Assembly: GCA_964248625.1 (NCBI GenBank)
Contig: CAXTZG010000004.1
Location: 1 to 64,000 of the forward strand
Reading direction: 5' to 3'
From: Lichenicola sp964248625
GTDB taxonomy: Bacteria; Pseudomonadota; Alphaproteobacteria; Acetobacterales; Acetobacteraceae
DNA length: 64,000 nt
The notes beneath the pieces are model-generated. The model ran no database searches. It was not told the DNA's origin and worked only from the letters and a program-made list of their open reading frames with translations. The translations under genes and the position numbers were made by a program. Shown piece by piece: positions 45,401-53,499 of this stretch (position 1 is its first letter; every line of letters starts with the position of its first letter).

Positions 45401-47134
45401 CAGCGCGGCCTCGACCCGGCCGCGGAAGGCCTCGAGCTGCGTGCGTCCGAGCCTGGCATAGTGCGCGAGGTAGGGGTGGCGGGCCAGCAGCTCTGGCGGC
45501 GTGATGTTGTGGTAGAGCAGGATCTTGCGCGCCGGCAGGTCGAGGATCTGCGCGAAGCGGTCGTAGCCCATGGAATGGCGCACGATCAGCACATAGCCGT
45601 CATGCCGGGGCAGCTGCTCCATCGGCCTGAGCTCGTGCGCCAGGGCTGCGGGCGGTTCCTCGGTATAGATCTCGCTGTTGTAGCCCATCGACCGCAGCAG
45701 CCCGCGGGTCAGCAGCATCGCATTGGTGATGGCGTCGCCGACGGCGGAGCCGGAATGGAACTGGTGCACCGCGACCAGCCCGTCCGGCCGGAGGCCGGCA
45801 GCGACCGAGGGCGGCGGCAGGATCGGCAGGGGCGGCAGCGCGGCCGGGGGATCGGTCGCGTCCGGCACCGGTCGGGCCTCGTCGACGACGCCCGCCTCCG
45901 TGGCCGGGGGCATCGGCACGGCGTCGTTTGGCACCAGAGCCGGCTCGGTTTGTTTGGCCGCCGCCGGGTCCGGCGCCGGATGCCGTTCATCCTCATCGGG
46001 CGGCACGGCGCCGCCCGGCCCGCGCAGGCGGAACACCGTCCGCCGCAACGGCGCGGTCAGGCGCCACGAGCGGCTCGCCTGCAGCTCGGCGAGATCGCGG
46101 CCCGCCGCCTGCAGCCGCAGATGCGTCTGCTGCAGCTCGTGCCGGCTGTCATGCAGGGTGTTCTCGCTCGACTGCAGCCGCAGATGCGTCTGCTGCAGCT
46201 CGTGGCGGGCGTCGTGCAGCGCCTGGCGCATCTCGCGCAGCGCATGCTCGTGGCCGGAAGCGGCGTCGGCGGCATCCCGGCGCGCGTCGGCCACGCCTTC
46301 GCGCAGCCGGGCGATCTCGTGCGACGCCCGCTCGGTCAGGCGTTCCGCACGCTGCGCACCGTCGCGCAGCCCGGCCTGCGCCGACCCCAGTGCGGTCCGG
46401 AGCGTGTCGAGCTCGGTCTCGGCGACGCCGAGCCGCCGGATCCAGCCGCTGTCGCCGGCGCGCAGGAAATCGTCGAACACGTTGGGCTGGATGCGGAAGG
46501 CCGGCGCCAGCTGCTCCAGCCGCTCGCGGGACACGTAGTAGCGGTTGAGCCCGTCGAACCACACGAACACGTAGTTGGCCGCGAGCAGCAGCGGCTCCCA
46601 GCCGGCATGGTTCTGGCACGTGGACAGCGGCGCCGTCGCCTCGGCCAGCACGATCCAGGGGCGGAACGCGACCAGATCAGCACCTTCCAGCACCGCCTGC
46701 TCGGCACCCTCGACGTCGATCTTGAGGAAATGGATCTCGGGCGCCGCATGGAGCCGGCAGATCTCGGCCAGGGTGCGCACCGCGATGGTGGTTTCACGCA
46801 CCGGATGGCTGCCGGCGGCCTCGCGCGCGACCGCGGCGTCGAGGGTGGACAGGCCGGTGCCCTCGACGGCGAAGAACGGTGCCGTGCCGGACGCGGCACC
46901 CAGCGCCAGCTGCAGCGTGACGTCGCGGGGCCGTGCCGCGCGCAGACGGACGGCTTCCTCGGCGAGCGGCTCGATGTTCACGCCGCTCCAGCCGCGGTCG
47001 TAGAAGGCGCGGGTGACGCTGTCGATGTCGGGATGCTGGGCGCCGACATCGATATAGAAGCCGCGCTCCACCCCGCCCAGGGCGCGCCAAAGCAGCACGT
47101 CCTCGCAGTTCTGCGCATACGAGACGAACGTCAT
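42407..47134 (-). CDS. Giant FkbM-methyltransferase / triple GT4 glycosyltransferase fusion
   Basis: About 1575 residues. Domains: FkbM-type methyltransferase (about 15-230; GFYIDVGAQHPDIDSVTRAF, then FLKIDVEGAEQAVLEGADL); a helical linker (about 245-345) with a 21-residue repeat containing HELQQTHLRLQ twice; a Pro/Ala-rich hinge; then three GT4-like glycosyltransferase modules at roughly 450-820 (FVGRINEAKGQLELVEAF, SRHEGFGVPLIEAMAHG), 850-1200 (LPTRGEGYNLPAAEALAAG) and 1215-1570 (CYGFFLPGKGIDTLIEAF). Likely builds a methyl-capped surface glycan on the cytoplasmic side. ATG at 47134 is taken over the TTG at 47140. Overlaps the acyltransferase gene. Confidence 0.85.
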   Translation of the reverse strand: MTFVSYAQNCEDVLLWRALGGVERGFYIDVGAQHPDIDSVTRAFYDRGWSGVNIEPLAEEAVRLRAARPRDVTLQLALGAASGTAPFFAVEGTGLSTLDAAVAREAAGSHPVRETTIAVRTLAEICRLHAAPEIHFLKIDVEGAEQAVLEGADLVAFRPWIVLAEATAPLSTCQNHAGWEPLLLAANYVFVWFDGLNRYYVSRERLEQLAPAFRIQPNVFDDFLRAGDSGWIRRLGVAETELDTLRTALGSAQAGLRDGAQRAERLTERASHEIARLREGVADARRDAADAASGHEHALREMRQALHDARHELQQTHLRLQSSENTLHDSRHELQQTHLRLQAAGRDLAELQASRSWRLTAPLRRTVFRLRGPGGAVPPDEDERHPAPDPAAAKQTEPALVPNDAVPMPPATEAGVVDEARPVPDATDPPAALPPLPILPPPSVAAGLRPDGLVAVHQFHSGSAVGDAITNAMLLTRGLLRSMGYNSEIYTEEPPAALAHELRPMEQLPRHDGYVLIVRHSMGYDRFAQILDLPARKILLYHNITPPELLARHPYLAHYARLGRTQLEAFRGRVEAALADSEYNAIELRRLRIAPVRACTLLFDVDALRRRAADAVGRAALLREDGLLTLLFVGRINEAKGQLELVEAFAAFRAGYPAASRLVLVGRDDGSDDHYAVLLRARIAALGLEPHVVLTGPVPDDALDAWYGAADLYVSLSRHEGFGVPLIEAMAHGVPVLAWPGGAVPYTLAGAGRLLDSTEAGPVAAALLALALDGDARASQRARQAVRLDRFALDRQRTVLAEALLRAGAALPADPATAPLLHDNLRYSVTGHINGSYSLAAINRDLALRLEAARPGRVRLLPVEGGPTLDLSGVPEEQAGAISELAHRPPHPTGPELVISQHYPVHVPPRPGDVPVAMLFWEESLLPAATVAVLEASFRAVVAPTGFVRDVLIQSGLRIPVRVIPPAVRLDGFAALRETRAARPAGAAHRFLHVSSCFPRKGVDVLLRAWARAFRAHDPVRLVIKGFPNPHNEVAAMLAALRAADPALAAVELIDRDLDADGLLALYADADTMVLPTRGEGYNLPAAEALAAGLPLIVTGRGGHLDFCAEAGLPLPGVRLLDCRAARSGSHLASPHSLWFEPDEDDLVAALREAVARGPVVPEPPALPGPGTLADAYARLATELLLAAPPAPVRLSWVSSWNLRCGVSEYSRQLLDGLGDESGRIRVLCDRRTAAEDADGPEAGRFWPCWQVGDPRTLEPLAAALAADDADAVMLQHQPGLLPFETMAAILDHPALRGRVVLATLHNTRHLLDLPVAAQAAVLLSLGRIDRVLVHTVADLDRLQALGLAANVVLLPHGVAAPLPLRPVRSIEPGSADGPVIGCYGFFLPGKGIDTLIEAFAMLRRAWPEARLLLVNAEYDAQVSRDEIARSRALVASLGLADSVTFETGFLAHHQSLELLAGCDLLALPYAPSKEASSAALRGTLTAGVPVAVTPIDLFAEADAAVFRFDGIDAAAVAAGLDRLLHDPALRAALQDAARGWIAARQWPDVARRLDGLVTGLVRTRALDRGTRAGA
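46109..46204. repeat. Direct repeat inside the giant glycosyltransferase gene
   Basis: A 33-bp block (46109-46141) recurs exactly at 46172-46204, a period of 63 bp or 21 residues, encoding the HELQQTHLRLQ heptad-like unit twice in the coiled linker. In-frame period suggests the linker length can change by slipped repair. Confidence 0.8.
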
Positions 47135-47204
47135 GGGCAATCCCGCACTGCGCTGTCCTTACGTGCAGGTTCCGGGCACGGATGCGGTCCGACAGGCCTC
47201 GCCG

Positions 47205-48737
47205 TCATGCCAGGTGCGACGTCCGGCCGAGCGGATGGTCTGCCGGCGGGGCGGCAGTGGATGAACGAGGCCGGCCATGGTCGATCGCCCGCAGCATGGC
47301 ATGCGCGGACTCGTCCCAGCTCACCCGCTTGAACTCTGCCGCCACCCGGGCGGCCCACGCCTGGGTGTCGTCGGCATCCTCGATGGCGCGGCGGATGACG
47401 CGCAGCGCCTGGCTGCCGTTCTCGGGGTCGAAATAGCGCGCCAGCGTGCCGCCCGCCTCCGGCAGCGCGCTGGCGTCGGAGATGATGCAGGGCCGGCCGA
47501 AGCCCAGACTCTCGGTCACCGGCAGGCCCCAGCCCTCGTAGAAGGACGGGAACACGGTGAACAGGCAGCCCTCGTAGAGCCGCTGGAGCTCGCCATCCTG
47601 CGGGTTCTCGATCAGCACCAGCTTGCCGTCGAGATAGTGGGCGTTGCGCAGCTGCTGCATCAGGTCGTCGACCAGCCAGCCGACCTTGCCGGCGAACACC
47701 AGGGTCGGCACCCGCTCGACCGGCATCTCCTCGAGCAGGCGGCGCCAGACCCGGAACAGCAGCGCGTGGTTCTTGCGCGCCTCGATGGTGGAGACCGTCA
47801 GCACGTAGGAGCGGGCAGGCGGCAGCCGATCGGCGCGGGCCGTCGCCGGCACGTCGTCCGGCTGGCCGACCGGACGGCTGAAGCCGGTGCCGACCGGGAT
47901 CGCCACCGGGGCCGAGCGCAGCGTCAGGCCGGCGCGGGCGGCGAAGCGGATCAGGTCCTGGCCGGTCGCCTGGCTGATGGTCAGCAGCATGTCGGCCTGC
48001 GGCAGCAGCGCGCGCGCCCAGCGGTTGAAGCGCAGCACCAGGTTCTGGTCGCACCATTCCGGCCGCAGCAACGGGATGATGTCGTACATCAGCACCGCGA
48101 TGCGCAGCTGCAGGGTTTCGCGCACCTGCGACACCAGCTCGCCGTAGAACGGGTGGAACCAGGTCGAGCCCAGCACCAGCAGCACGTCGCCGGGCTCCGC
48201 GGTGTCGGCGAAGGCGGCCACGGTCAGGCCGCCACCGCCCGGCGCGTCAGGGCCGGCAGGCGGCGATCGTCGTGCCGACGGACGCAGCCTGCCGAGACGA
48301 TCGACCGCGATGCCGCCCAGCCTGCCGGCAGCCCGCAGGCTTTCGCCCTGCGACTTCACCAGGGTGACCAGCGGCTGGCGCACGTCGAGCGGGAGGCGAT
48401 AGGCGATCCGGCGCGCGAGGCCCGGATTGGCCGCTCCCGCCGCGTCGGCCGCTTCCAAGGCTGCCGGCGCGCGAGGCCGCGTGCTGCGTCGGCCGGGAAC
48501 GGCCGGCGGCGCCATCGTCAGCCGGGCATGGAGCGCGTCGATCTGGGCGAACGGGATCGCCTGGAAGCTCTGCTGCGACGGCGCGTGGCGGACGAAGCCG
48601 ACCCGGTCGCGGGTCTCGGGCAGCAGGGCAAGCGACCGGCAGAGCTCGAACTCGATCCGCTGGATCCCGCTCGGGCGCGCATTGAGGGCGGAATACTGGA
48701 ACAGGTCCTCGACATCGACCCAGATCCTGTTGGGCAC
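47205..48737 (-). CDS. GT4-family glycosyltransferase
   Basis: About 510 residues. The start is set at a GTG (48737) after GGGAG, giving the family-like N-terminus PNRIWVDVEDLFQYSALNAR then PSGIQRIEFELCRSL; a longer frame from 48836 or 48863 is possible. The C-terminal GT-B half has VSTIEARKNHALLFRVWRRL, TLVFAGKVGWLVDDL and the donor-binding FPSFYEGWGLPVTESLGFGR. Members are mannosyl- or rhamnosyl-type transferases of surface polysaccharide clusters (family knowledge). Same strand as the fusion gene, 70 bases upstream of it. Confidence 0.85.
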   Translation of the reverse strand: MPNRIWVDVEDLFQYSALNARPSGIQRIEFELCRSLALLPETRDRVGFVRHAPSQQSFQAIPFAQIDALHARLTMAPPAVPGRRSTRPRAPAALEAADAAGAANPGLARRIAYRLPLDVRQPLVTLVKSQGESLRAAGRLGGIAVDRLGRLRPSARRSPPAGPDAPGGGGLTVAAFADTAEPGDVLLVLGSTWFHPFYGELVSQVRETLQLRIAVLMYDIIPLLRPEWCDQNLVLRFNRWARALLPQADMLLTISQATGQDLIRFAARAGLTLRSAPVAIPVGTGFSRPVGQPDDVPATARADRLPPARSYVLTVSTIEARKNHALLFRVWRRLLEEMPVERVPTLVFAGKVGWLVDDLMQQLRNAHYLDGKLVLIENPQDGELQRLYEGCLFTVFPSFYEGWGLPVTESLGFGRPCIISDASALPEAGGTLARYFDPENGSQALRVIRRAIEDADDTQAWAARVAAEFKRVSWDESAHAMLRAIDHGRPRSSTAAPPADHPLGRTSHLA

Positions 48738-48943
48738 GCTGCTCTCCCGCTCTGATCCGGATCCGGCAGCGGCCGCCGGGTTCCGATGCGGCCCGGCGAC
48801 GACCAGCACTTTGCGCTCGCTGGTCGGCACTGCCATGATCGGCGGCGTCGCGCACCCCGCCACATCCGGCCGGGGGGATGCGCCATCCGGAGCGATGCGT
48901 CAACGTGGCCGTGCTGCAGAACGAGGATGGCGAAACCGGGACG

Positions 48944-49987
48944 ATGCGGAGCACAGCGCGCCCGCCGCCGGCGGAGCCGTGGAACAGCGCCTTTCCGGAG
49001 GTCGCGAACGCGGACGACATCTTCCACTGCTTCCGGCTGCTGCTCGGCCGGCTGCCGAACCGGGAGGAGTGGCCCGGACACAGCATGCGGGTCGGCGAGC
49101 CGCTCGATCAGGTGGTGACGAGCTACGTGAACTCGCTCGAGTTCTCCAACCGCGCGCTGCAGGCCTCGACCGCGCTCGGCGCGGTCACGCTGGCGCAGCT
49201 GCCGCGGTTCCGGATCTACGTCCAGGACGACGATGCCGCCGTCGGCCGCCACGTGCGCGAGAACAACTACGAGACCGACGTCACGGCGGTGTTCGGCCGC
49301 CTGCTCCGGCCCGGATCGGGCGTTCTCGATCTGGGCGCCAACATCGGCTACTTCACGATGCTCTCGGCAAGCCTGGTGGGGCCGTCCGGCTCGGTGTTCG
49401 CGGTGGAGCCTAATCCGGCCAATGCGCGGATGATCGAGGCCAGCCGGCGAGCGAACGGCTTCGACACCGTCACCGTGGCCCAGGTGGCGGCGGGTCCGGC
49501 GCCGGGGCTGCTGGCGCTGCACCGGGCGCATTCCAACGGCACCACCTCGGCGCCCCCGGACGGGGCGGCGGCCCTGCTCGATGCCGAAACCGTCGGCTGC
49601 GTGCGTGCCGACTCGCTGGTGCCGCCGGGACGGCGCATCGACCTGATCAAGGTCGACGTCGAGGGCGCCGAGTATCTGGCGCTGAGCGGCTGCACCCGGA
49701 TCATCCGGCGCTGGCGGCCGGCGATCGTCACCGAGTTCAGCCCGTCGCTGATGCCGGGCATCTCCGGCCTGTCGGGGCCAGCCTATCTCGACTGGCTGCG
49801 CGGGCTCGGCTACCGGCTCGGCATCGTGATGCCGGACGGCAGCGTGCGGCCGGCGGACCCGGCCGTGATCATGGCCGAGCATGCGAGGCGAGGAACCGAC
49901 CATCTCGACCTGCTGGCCGAGCCGCGCCGACGCCCCGGGCGCCTGCGCGCGCGCATCGGCCGGTTCCTGCGGCAGCGATCGTCATGA
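48944..49987 (+). CDS. FkbM-family SAM-dependent methyltransferase
   Basis: About 347 residues from ATG 48944; an upstream in-frame ATG at 48878 would add 22 residues. The N-terminal 80 residues (FHCFRLLLGRLPNREEWPGH) form a small helical domain often found with glycan enzymes. The methyltransferase core has VLDLGANIGYFTMLSASLVG (SAM loop), VFAVEPNPANARMIEASRRA and the FkbM signature DLIKVDVEGAEYLALSG. Probably O-methylates a sugar of the glycan made by the neighbouring genes. Divergent from the glycosyltransferase at 47205; stop overlaps the next start by 4 bases. Confidence 0.85.
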   Translation: MRSTARPPPAEPWNSAFPEVANADDIFHCFRLLLGRLPNREEWPGHSMRVGEPLDQVVTSYVNSLEFSNRALQASTALGAVTLAQLPRFRIYVQDDDAAVGRHVRENNYETDVTAVFGRLLRPGSGVLDLGANIGYFTMLSASLVGPSGSVFAVEPNPANARMIEASRRANGFDTVTVAQVAAGPAPGLLALHRAHSNGTTSAPPDGAAALLDAETVGCVRADSLVPPGRRIDLIKVDVEGAEYLALSGCTRIIRRWRPAIVTEFSPSLMPGISGLSGPAYLDWLRGLGYRLGIVMPDGSVRPADPAVIMAEHARRGTDHLDLLAEPRRRPGRLRARIGRFLRQRSS

Positions 49988-50322
49988 AGCCGGCCGGCCG
50001 TCGGCTCCTGCCGCTGCTCGCCCTGGCCCTTGCCCAGGCCGGCTGCGCCGCGCGCGACTGCGACAACCCCTATGTGCTCGCGTTCGTGGATGCCGCCGAC
50101 CGCAAGGCGGATCTGTCGCATCTCGGACTGGTGCGCGACGGCGACGCCGTGCGGACCGATCCGGGCACGACGGCGAACACCCAGCGCTGCACGATATGGG
50201 AGCGGGTGCGCAATCCGGCCTACGGAACCGCGCCGGACCAGCCGACGGCGCTGCTGCGGCCGCAGCACTACACGATCACGCAGATCGACGATGGCTGGCG
50301 TGTCGAGGGGCTTCCGCCCTGA
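49984..50322 (+). CDS. Small lipoprotein, unknown
   Basis: A 112-residue protein with a lipoprotein signal (LLPLLALALAQAGC, Cys at about 21) and a mature part containing DCDNPYVLAFVDAADRKADL and ending HYTITQIDDGWRVEGLPP. ATG at 49984 overlaps the methyltransferase stop, so it is in the same transcript. Not a family I recognise; a periplasmic accessory of the glycan locus is possible. Confidence 0.65.
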   Translation: MKPAGRRLLPLLALALAQAGCAARDCDNPYVLAFVDAADRKADLSHLGLVRDGDAVRTDPGTTANTQRCTIWERVRNPAYGTAPDQPTALLRPQHYTITQIDDGWRVEGLPP

Positions 50323-50343
50323 GCAGACCCATGGAGGCCCGGC

Positions 50344-50835
50344 TCAGACGGACAGGCCGGACAGCATGTGGTAGGCGCGATTGAAATAGACCAGTGCCTC
50401 GGCCGGATCGCCGAGGCGGATCTCCTGGATGGCGCAGAAGATCACGCTGTGGGTGCCGACCTCGACCACGTTCGCGATCGTGCAGTCGAACGAGGCCAGC
50501 GCCTGGTCCAGCATCGGGGCACCCGTCACGCCGGTGCTCCAGGAGCCGCTGGTGAAGCGCTCCTCCATCTCCAGCTTGCCCGCGAACGCGACCGAGATGT
50601 CCTTCTGCGCATGCGCCAGCGTGTTGATGCAGATCGGGCCGCCCCCGACGAAGGAGGGCCGGGACCGCGAGCTGCGGTTGATGCAGACCAGCAGCGTCGG
50701 CGGTGCGTCGGTCACCGAACAGACGGCCGACGCGGTCAGACCGTGCCGGCCTTTCTCGTCCTGCGTGGTGATGACGTTCACCGCAGCGCCCAGCCGGGCC
50801 ATCGCCTCACGGAAGGTCATGGCGTCGATGCTCAT
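50344..50835 (-). CDS. Flavin reductase-like domain protein
   Basis: A 163-residue FMN-binding split-barrel reductase of the HpaC/flavin-reductase family, which supplies reduced flavin to two-component monooxygenases. Marks: TFREAMARLGAAVNVITTQD, GLTASAVCSVTDAPPTLLVC, FVGGGPICINTLA and FDCTIANVVEVGTHSVIFCA. ATG at 50835 has AGGAG about 6 bases upstream; the longer frame to 50961 is not needed. No partner monooxygenase is visible in the window. Confidence 0.88.
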   Translation of the reverse strand: MSIDAMTFREAMARLGAAVNVITTQDEKGRHGLTASAVCSVTDAPPTLLVCINRSSRSRPSFVGGGPICINTLAHAQKDISVAFAGKLEMEERFTSGSWSTGVTGAPMLDQALASFDCTIANVVEVGTHSVIFCAIQEIRLGDPAEALVYFNRAYHMLSGLSV

Positions 50836-51018
50836 TCTGCTCTCCTGCGCTGTCGCACCTGCCGGATGCCCGCTCTGCTCATGGGCGAAACCGTCAGCGC
50901 GATCAAATGCGCCGGCCGGCTGCATCATCGGCCGCCTGATTGGCAGCCTACAGGCCCGCATTCCCTGTGAACCACATCCCGGTCGCCTGCGACCATATGG
51001 ATCGGGCAGCCAGAAGCA

Positions 51019-51530
51019 TGGTGGCGCTCAGCCGCGACGTCGAGGCCATCGGCGAACTGGTTGCCGCGCTGCCGTCGGACGTCGATGCCGCCCTGTTCGT
51101 CGTGCTGCCTATCGGCACGCACAGGAGCGAGCTGCCCTTCCTGCTGAACCAGTCGGGACACCTGCCGGCCAGTCATGCTGCCGACGGCGAGCCGATCGGT
51201 CGCGGACATATCGATGTGGCTCCTCCCGACCATCACATGGTGCTTGAGCAGGGCGTGATCCGCCTGACGAGAGGCCGCGCGAGTTCTGGGCGCGGCCTGC
51301 CATGGACCCGTTGTTCCGCAGTGCCGCGAGGTCCTACGGCTCCAATGTGATCGGGATCATCCTGACCGGCGGGCTGACGATCGTCCAGGATCCGGACGAC
51401 GCGGCAGACCCAGACAATGCCGCGAAGCGCGCTGCAGCACGTCGCCATCGACCATCGCCTGCCGCTGCACGAGATCGCGCCGCCGCTGACCAAACTGGTC
51501 GCCGGAACAAGACCCGCCATTGCCCTGTCA
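51019..51530 (+). pseudogene. CheB-type methylesterase domain, frameshifted remnant
   Basis: Three frames, read in order, give VALSRDVEAIGELVAALPSD then DGEPIGRGHIDVAPPDHHMV, then (after a frame change near 51275) MDPLFRSAARSYGSNVIGII, then LTIVQDPDDA with a deletion before it, and finally MPRSALQHVAIDHRLPLHEI. This is the order of a CheB methylesterase domain. The active-site G-A-S-A-G-G has become ALSRDV. A dead copy. Confidence 0.75.
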
Positions 51531-51655
51531 GGCACTGGCTTTGTATCGGTCGAGGCCGGGAGCGAGGACAGGACCGCGGACTACGGCCCGGCGTGATCGG
51601 GCAGCTGCTCGAGGAAGACTGATCGCATCCCGGAGGCATCGGAGTGCTGGCGCCC

Positions 51656-52024
51656 TCAGGCGGGTAGGCTCGCGCGGCTTGCCGCGGTTGCGGACCGGTT
51701 GCAGAGGACCTGCACGCGCGCCTCGAGTTCGCGGATCGTGAAGGGCTTGGTGAGCCGGGGCTGATCGCGGAAGGCTTCGGGAAGCGCGCAGTCGCCGTAG
51801 CCGCTTGCAAAGACGAACGGGATGTCGCGCGACATGAGCTGCTCGGCGACCGGAAAGGCCTGGCCGCCTCGGATGGTGACATCCAGGATCGCCGCATCGA
51901 GCGGCTCGCCGGCAGCCAGGCGAAGTGCCACGTGCACCTTGCCCACCGGACCGACCACGACGCAGCCGAGGCTCTGCAGCGCCTCCTCGATGTGCAGGGC
52001 AATCATCATGTCGTCCTCGACCAC
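51656..52024 (-). CDS. Response-regulator receiver domain protein
   Basis: A stand-alone receiver: acidic pair in VEDDMMIALHIEEAL, phospho-acceptor Asp in LDAAILDVTIRGGQAFP, conserved Thr/Ser region VFASGYGD and Lys in LTKPFTIRELE. The first strand (RILVVEDD) begins upstream of the GTG at 52024, and the frame is open to just past the kinase remnant's stop with GGAGG there but no ATG, GTG or TTG, so the real initiator is unclear (see findings). Single-domain regulators like this act with HWE kinases; the adjacent kinase is destroyed. Confidence 0.75.
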   Translation of the reverse strand: MVEDDMMIALHIEEALQSLGCVVVGPVGKVHVALRLAAGEPLDAAILDVTIRGGQAFPVAEQLMSRDIPFVFASGYGDCALPEAFRDQPRLTKPFTIRELEARVQVLCNRSATAASRASLPA

Positions 52025-52059
52025 GAGGATGCGGCAGCCGGCCAGAGGGGTGAGCGCTG

Positions 52060-52592
52060 TTATGATGTTCCTCCGTCAGAACCCGCCTGGACCAGGCGGC
52101 CGATCTCGTTGTCGAACGGAATGACGATGCTGCCGCGCAGCCCGCCGGGCGCGAAGTCCCGCCTGACCTCGGCGTCAAGCTCGTGCGCCAGGGTCCGCTC
52201 GATCGGCGTCGTCCCGAACCCACGCCGCGTCGGCACCGACACCACAGGGCCGCCTGCCGCGATCCACCCGAGCATCAACGTCCCCCGTGCTCAGCCAGGC
52301 ACACCGGCATGTCCGTCGATCCGACGATGATCGAGACCAGCGCGCTCCCGCAGTTCGGATCGAGGTGCTGCACGACGATGAAGGCCAGGCCGGAGCGGGC
52401 CGGCACCTTCGAGAAGACGCTCTTCAGGGCATCGATATCGCCTGCGGACGCACCGATCCCGACAATCAGGTTCGACGCTCGCGCGCCGTCTGCAAGCCGG
52501 ACCGGCTCGTGATCGTCGCCATCCACGGGGTCGGAACGTCCCGCATCACCAGCCTCGGACTGTCCAGCCGGTCCAGGGTCAGTCACGGTCAT
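52060..52592 (-). pseudogene. CheB/CheR-type HWE histidine kinase with its middle deleted
   Basis: The first part (from 52592) encodes an acidic leader and the start of a CheB domain, NLIVGIGASAGDIDALKSVF then FIVVQHLDPNCGSALVSIIV. After a frame change near 52275 the sequence jumps to the very end of an HWE-type histidine kinase: WIAAGGPVVSVPTRRGFGTT then PIERTLAHELDAEVRRDFAP, ending at TAA 52060. CheR, PAS and most of the kinase are missing. It is a large hybrid gene reduced to its two ends, with the receiver gene right behind it. Confidence 0.75.
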
Positions 52593-53499
52593 GCGTCATC
52601 GGTGCCGCCTCGTGCTGGCCGCGCAGCAGGTTCTGCATGGCGATCTGGAAGCCGGCAGGTTGAGCGGAGTGCCGTGGCCCATGCCAGTACGCAACAGCAA
52701 CTCGACAACAAGTAGGCAGTTGCAGGCTGTGCAGGTGCCACCTGAGCCTCGTGAATTCAAAGCGCCATCGTCAGGCAGGCCTCGATCGGGACTGGCACCA
52801 CTCGGCGCGTCCCCGCCACCCTGAATCCCGTCTCCCGAGCAGTCATGCACGGCCAGGCCGCCGATGACGCCATGCGCCGGGCGCTGTCATGGTGCTGTCC
52901 GGGCTCGCGGGCTTTCCGGGCGCCGGCTCCTACAGCCGCCGGACCGACAAGGCCTTCGATGCGAGCCTGACCATCGATGTCGAGCCTGTCGTCAGATCAT
53001 GGACCGGCGGGCAGGCCGCAGAGCCCTTGGCTTGCAGCGGATCCAGCCGCAACCAATGATGGTCAGGCGCTGAAGGACGGCCTGCTGCTGACGTCCGGGG
53101 TTCCTTTCCGGCACATGTGGCGCACTCGTCCGCTTCGTGCTGGCCCGCACCGTCTCGCAGCGCGTCTGCGGTCTCGTTCCGCACGGGAGTGGGCCCGGCT
53201 TGTCGTGCCGCCGGTCGTTCGGTGAGCGTGATCATCCGGGCGGCCGGTAATTGGTGCCACCAACAGGACGCAGGACCACTTCGCCGACGCGCGATCCCGG
53301 CAACCCGGTCCGTCCTGCGGCGACGTCGCCGGCTGACGGCGGGGTTCCGACAAGCTCATGGTGAAAGCCAAGGACAGCGTGAGGATGCGGCGGGAGGTCA
53401 CCCGACCCGGTTCGAGGGGGTTTACGGAACTGCGCGCTCGATGGAAAAATCAGGAGGCCCGGGACCTGTCGGCGGGAGCCCGTTTGCCGGCCTGATCCT
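52593..53499. other. Gene-free stretch, about 900 bases
   Basis: No supported gene. Short frames on both strands have no motif I recognise. Given the decayed chemosensory genes next door, it may be old coding DNA, but nothing can be assigned. Confidence 0.4.

Noticed and set aside
44639..47332. A ~897-codon open frame on the plus strand
   Set aside because: Antisense shadow of the glycosyltransferase fusion gene.
50940..51350. A 136-codon frame that could be taken as an intact small gene
   Set aside because: It is the first frame of a decayed CheB domain, whose continuation lies in other frames.
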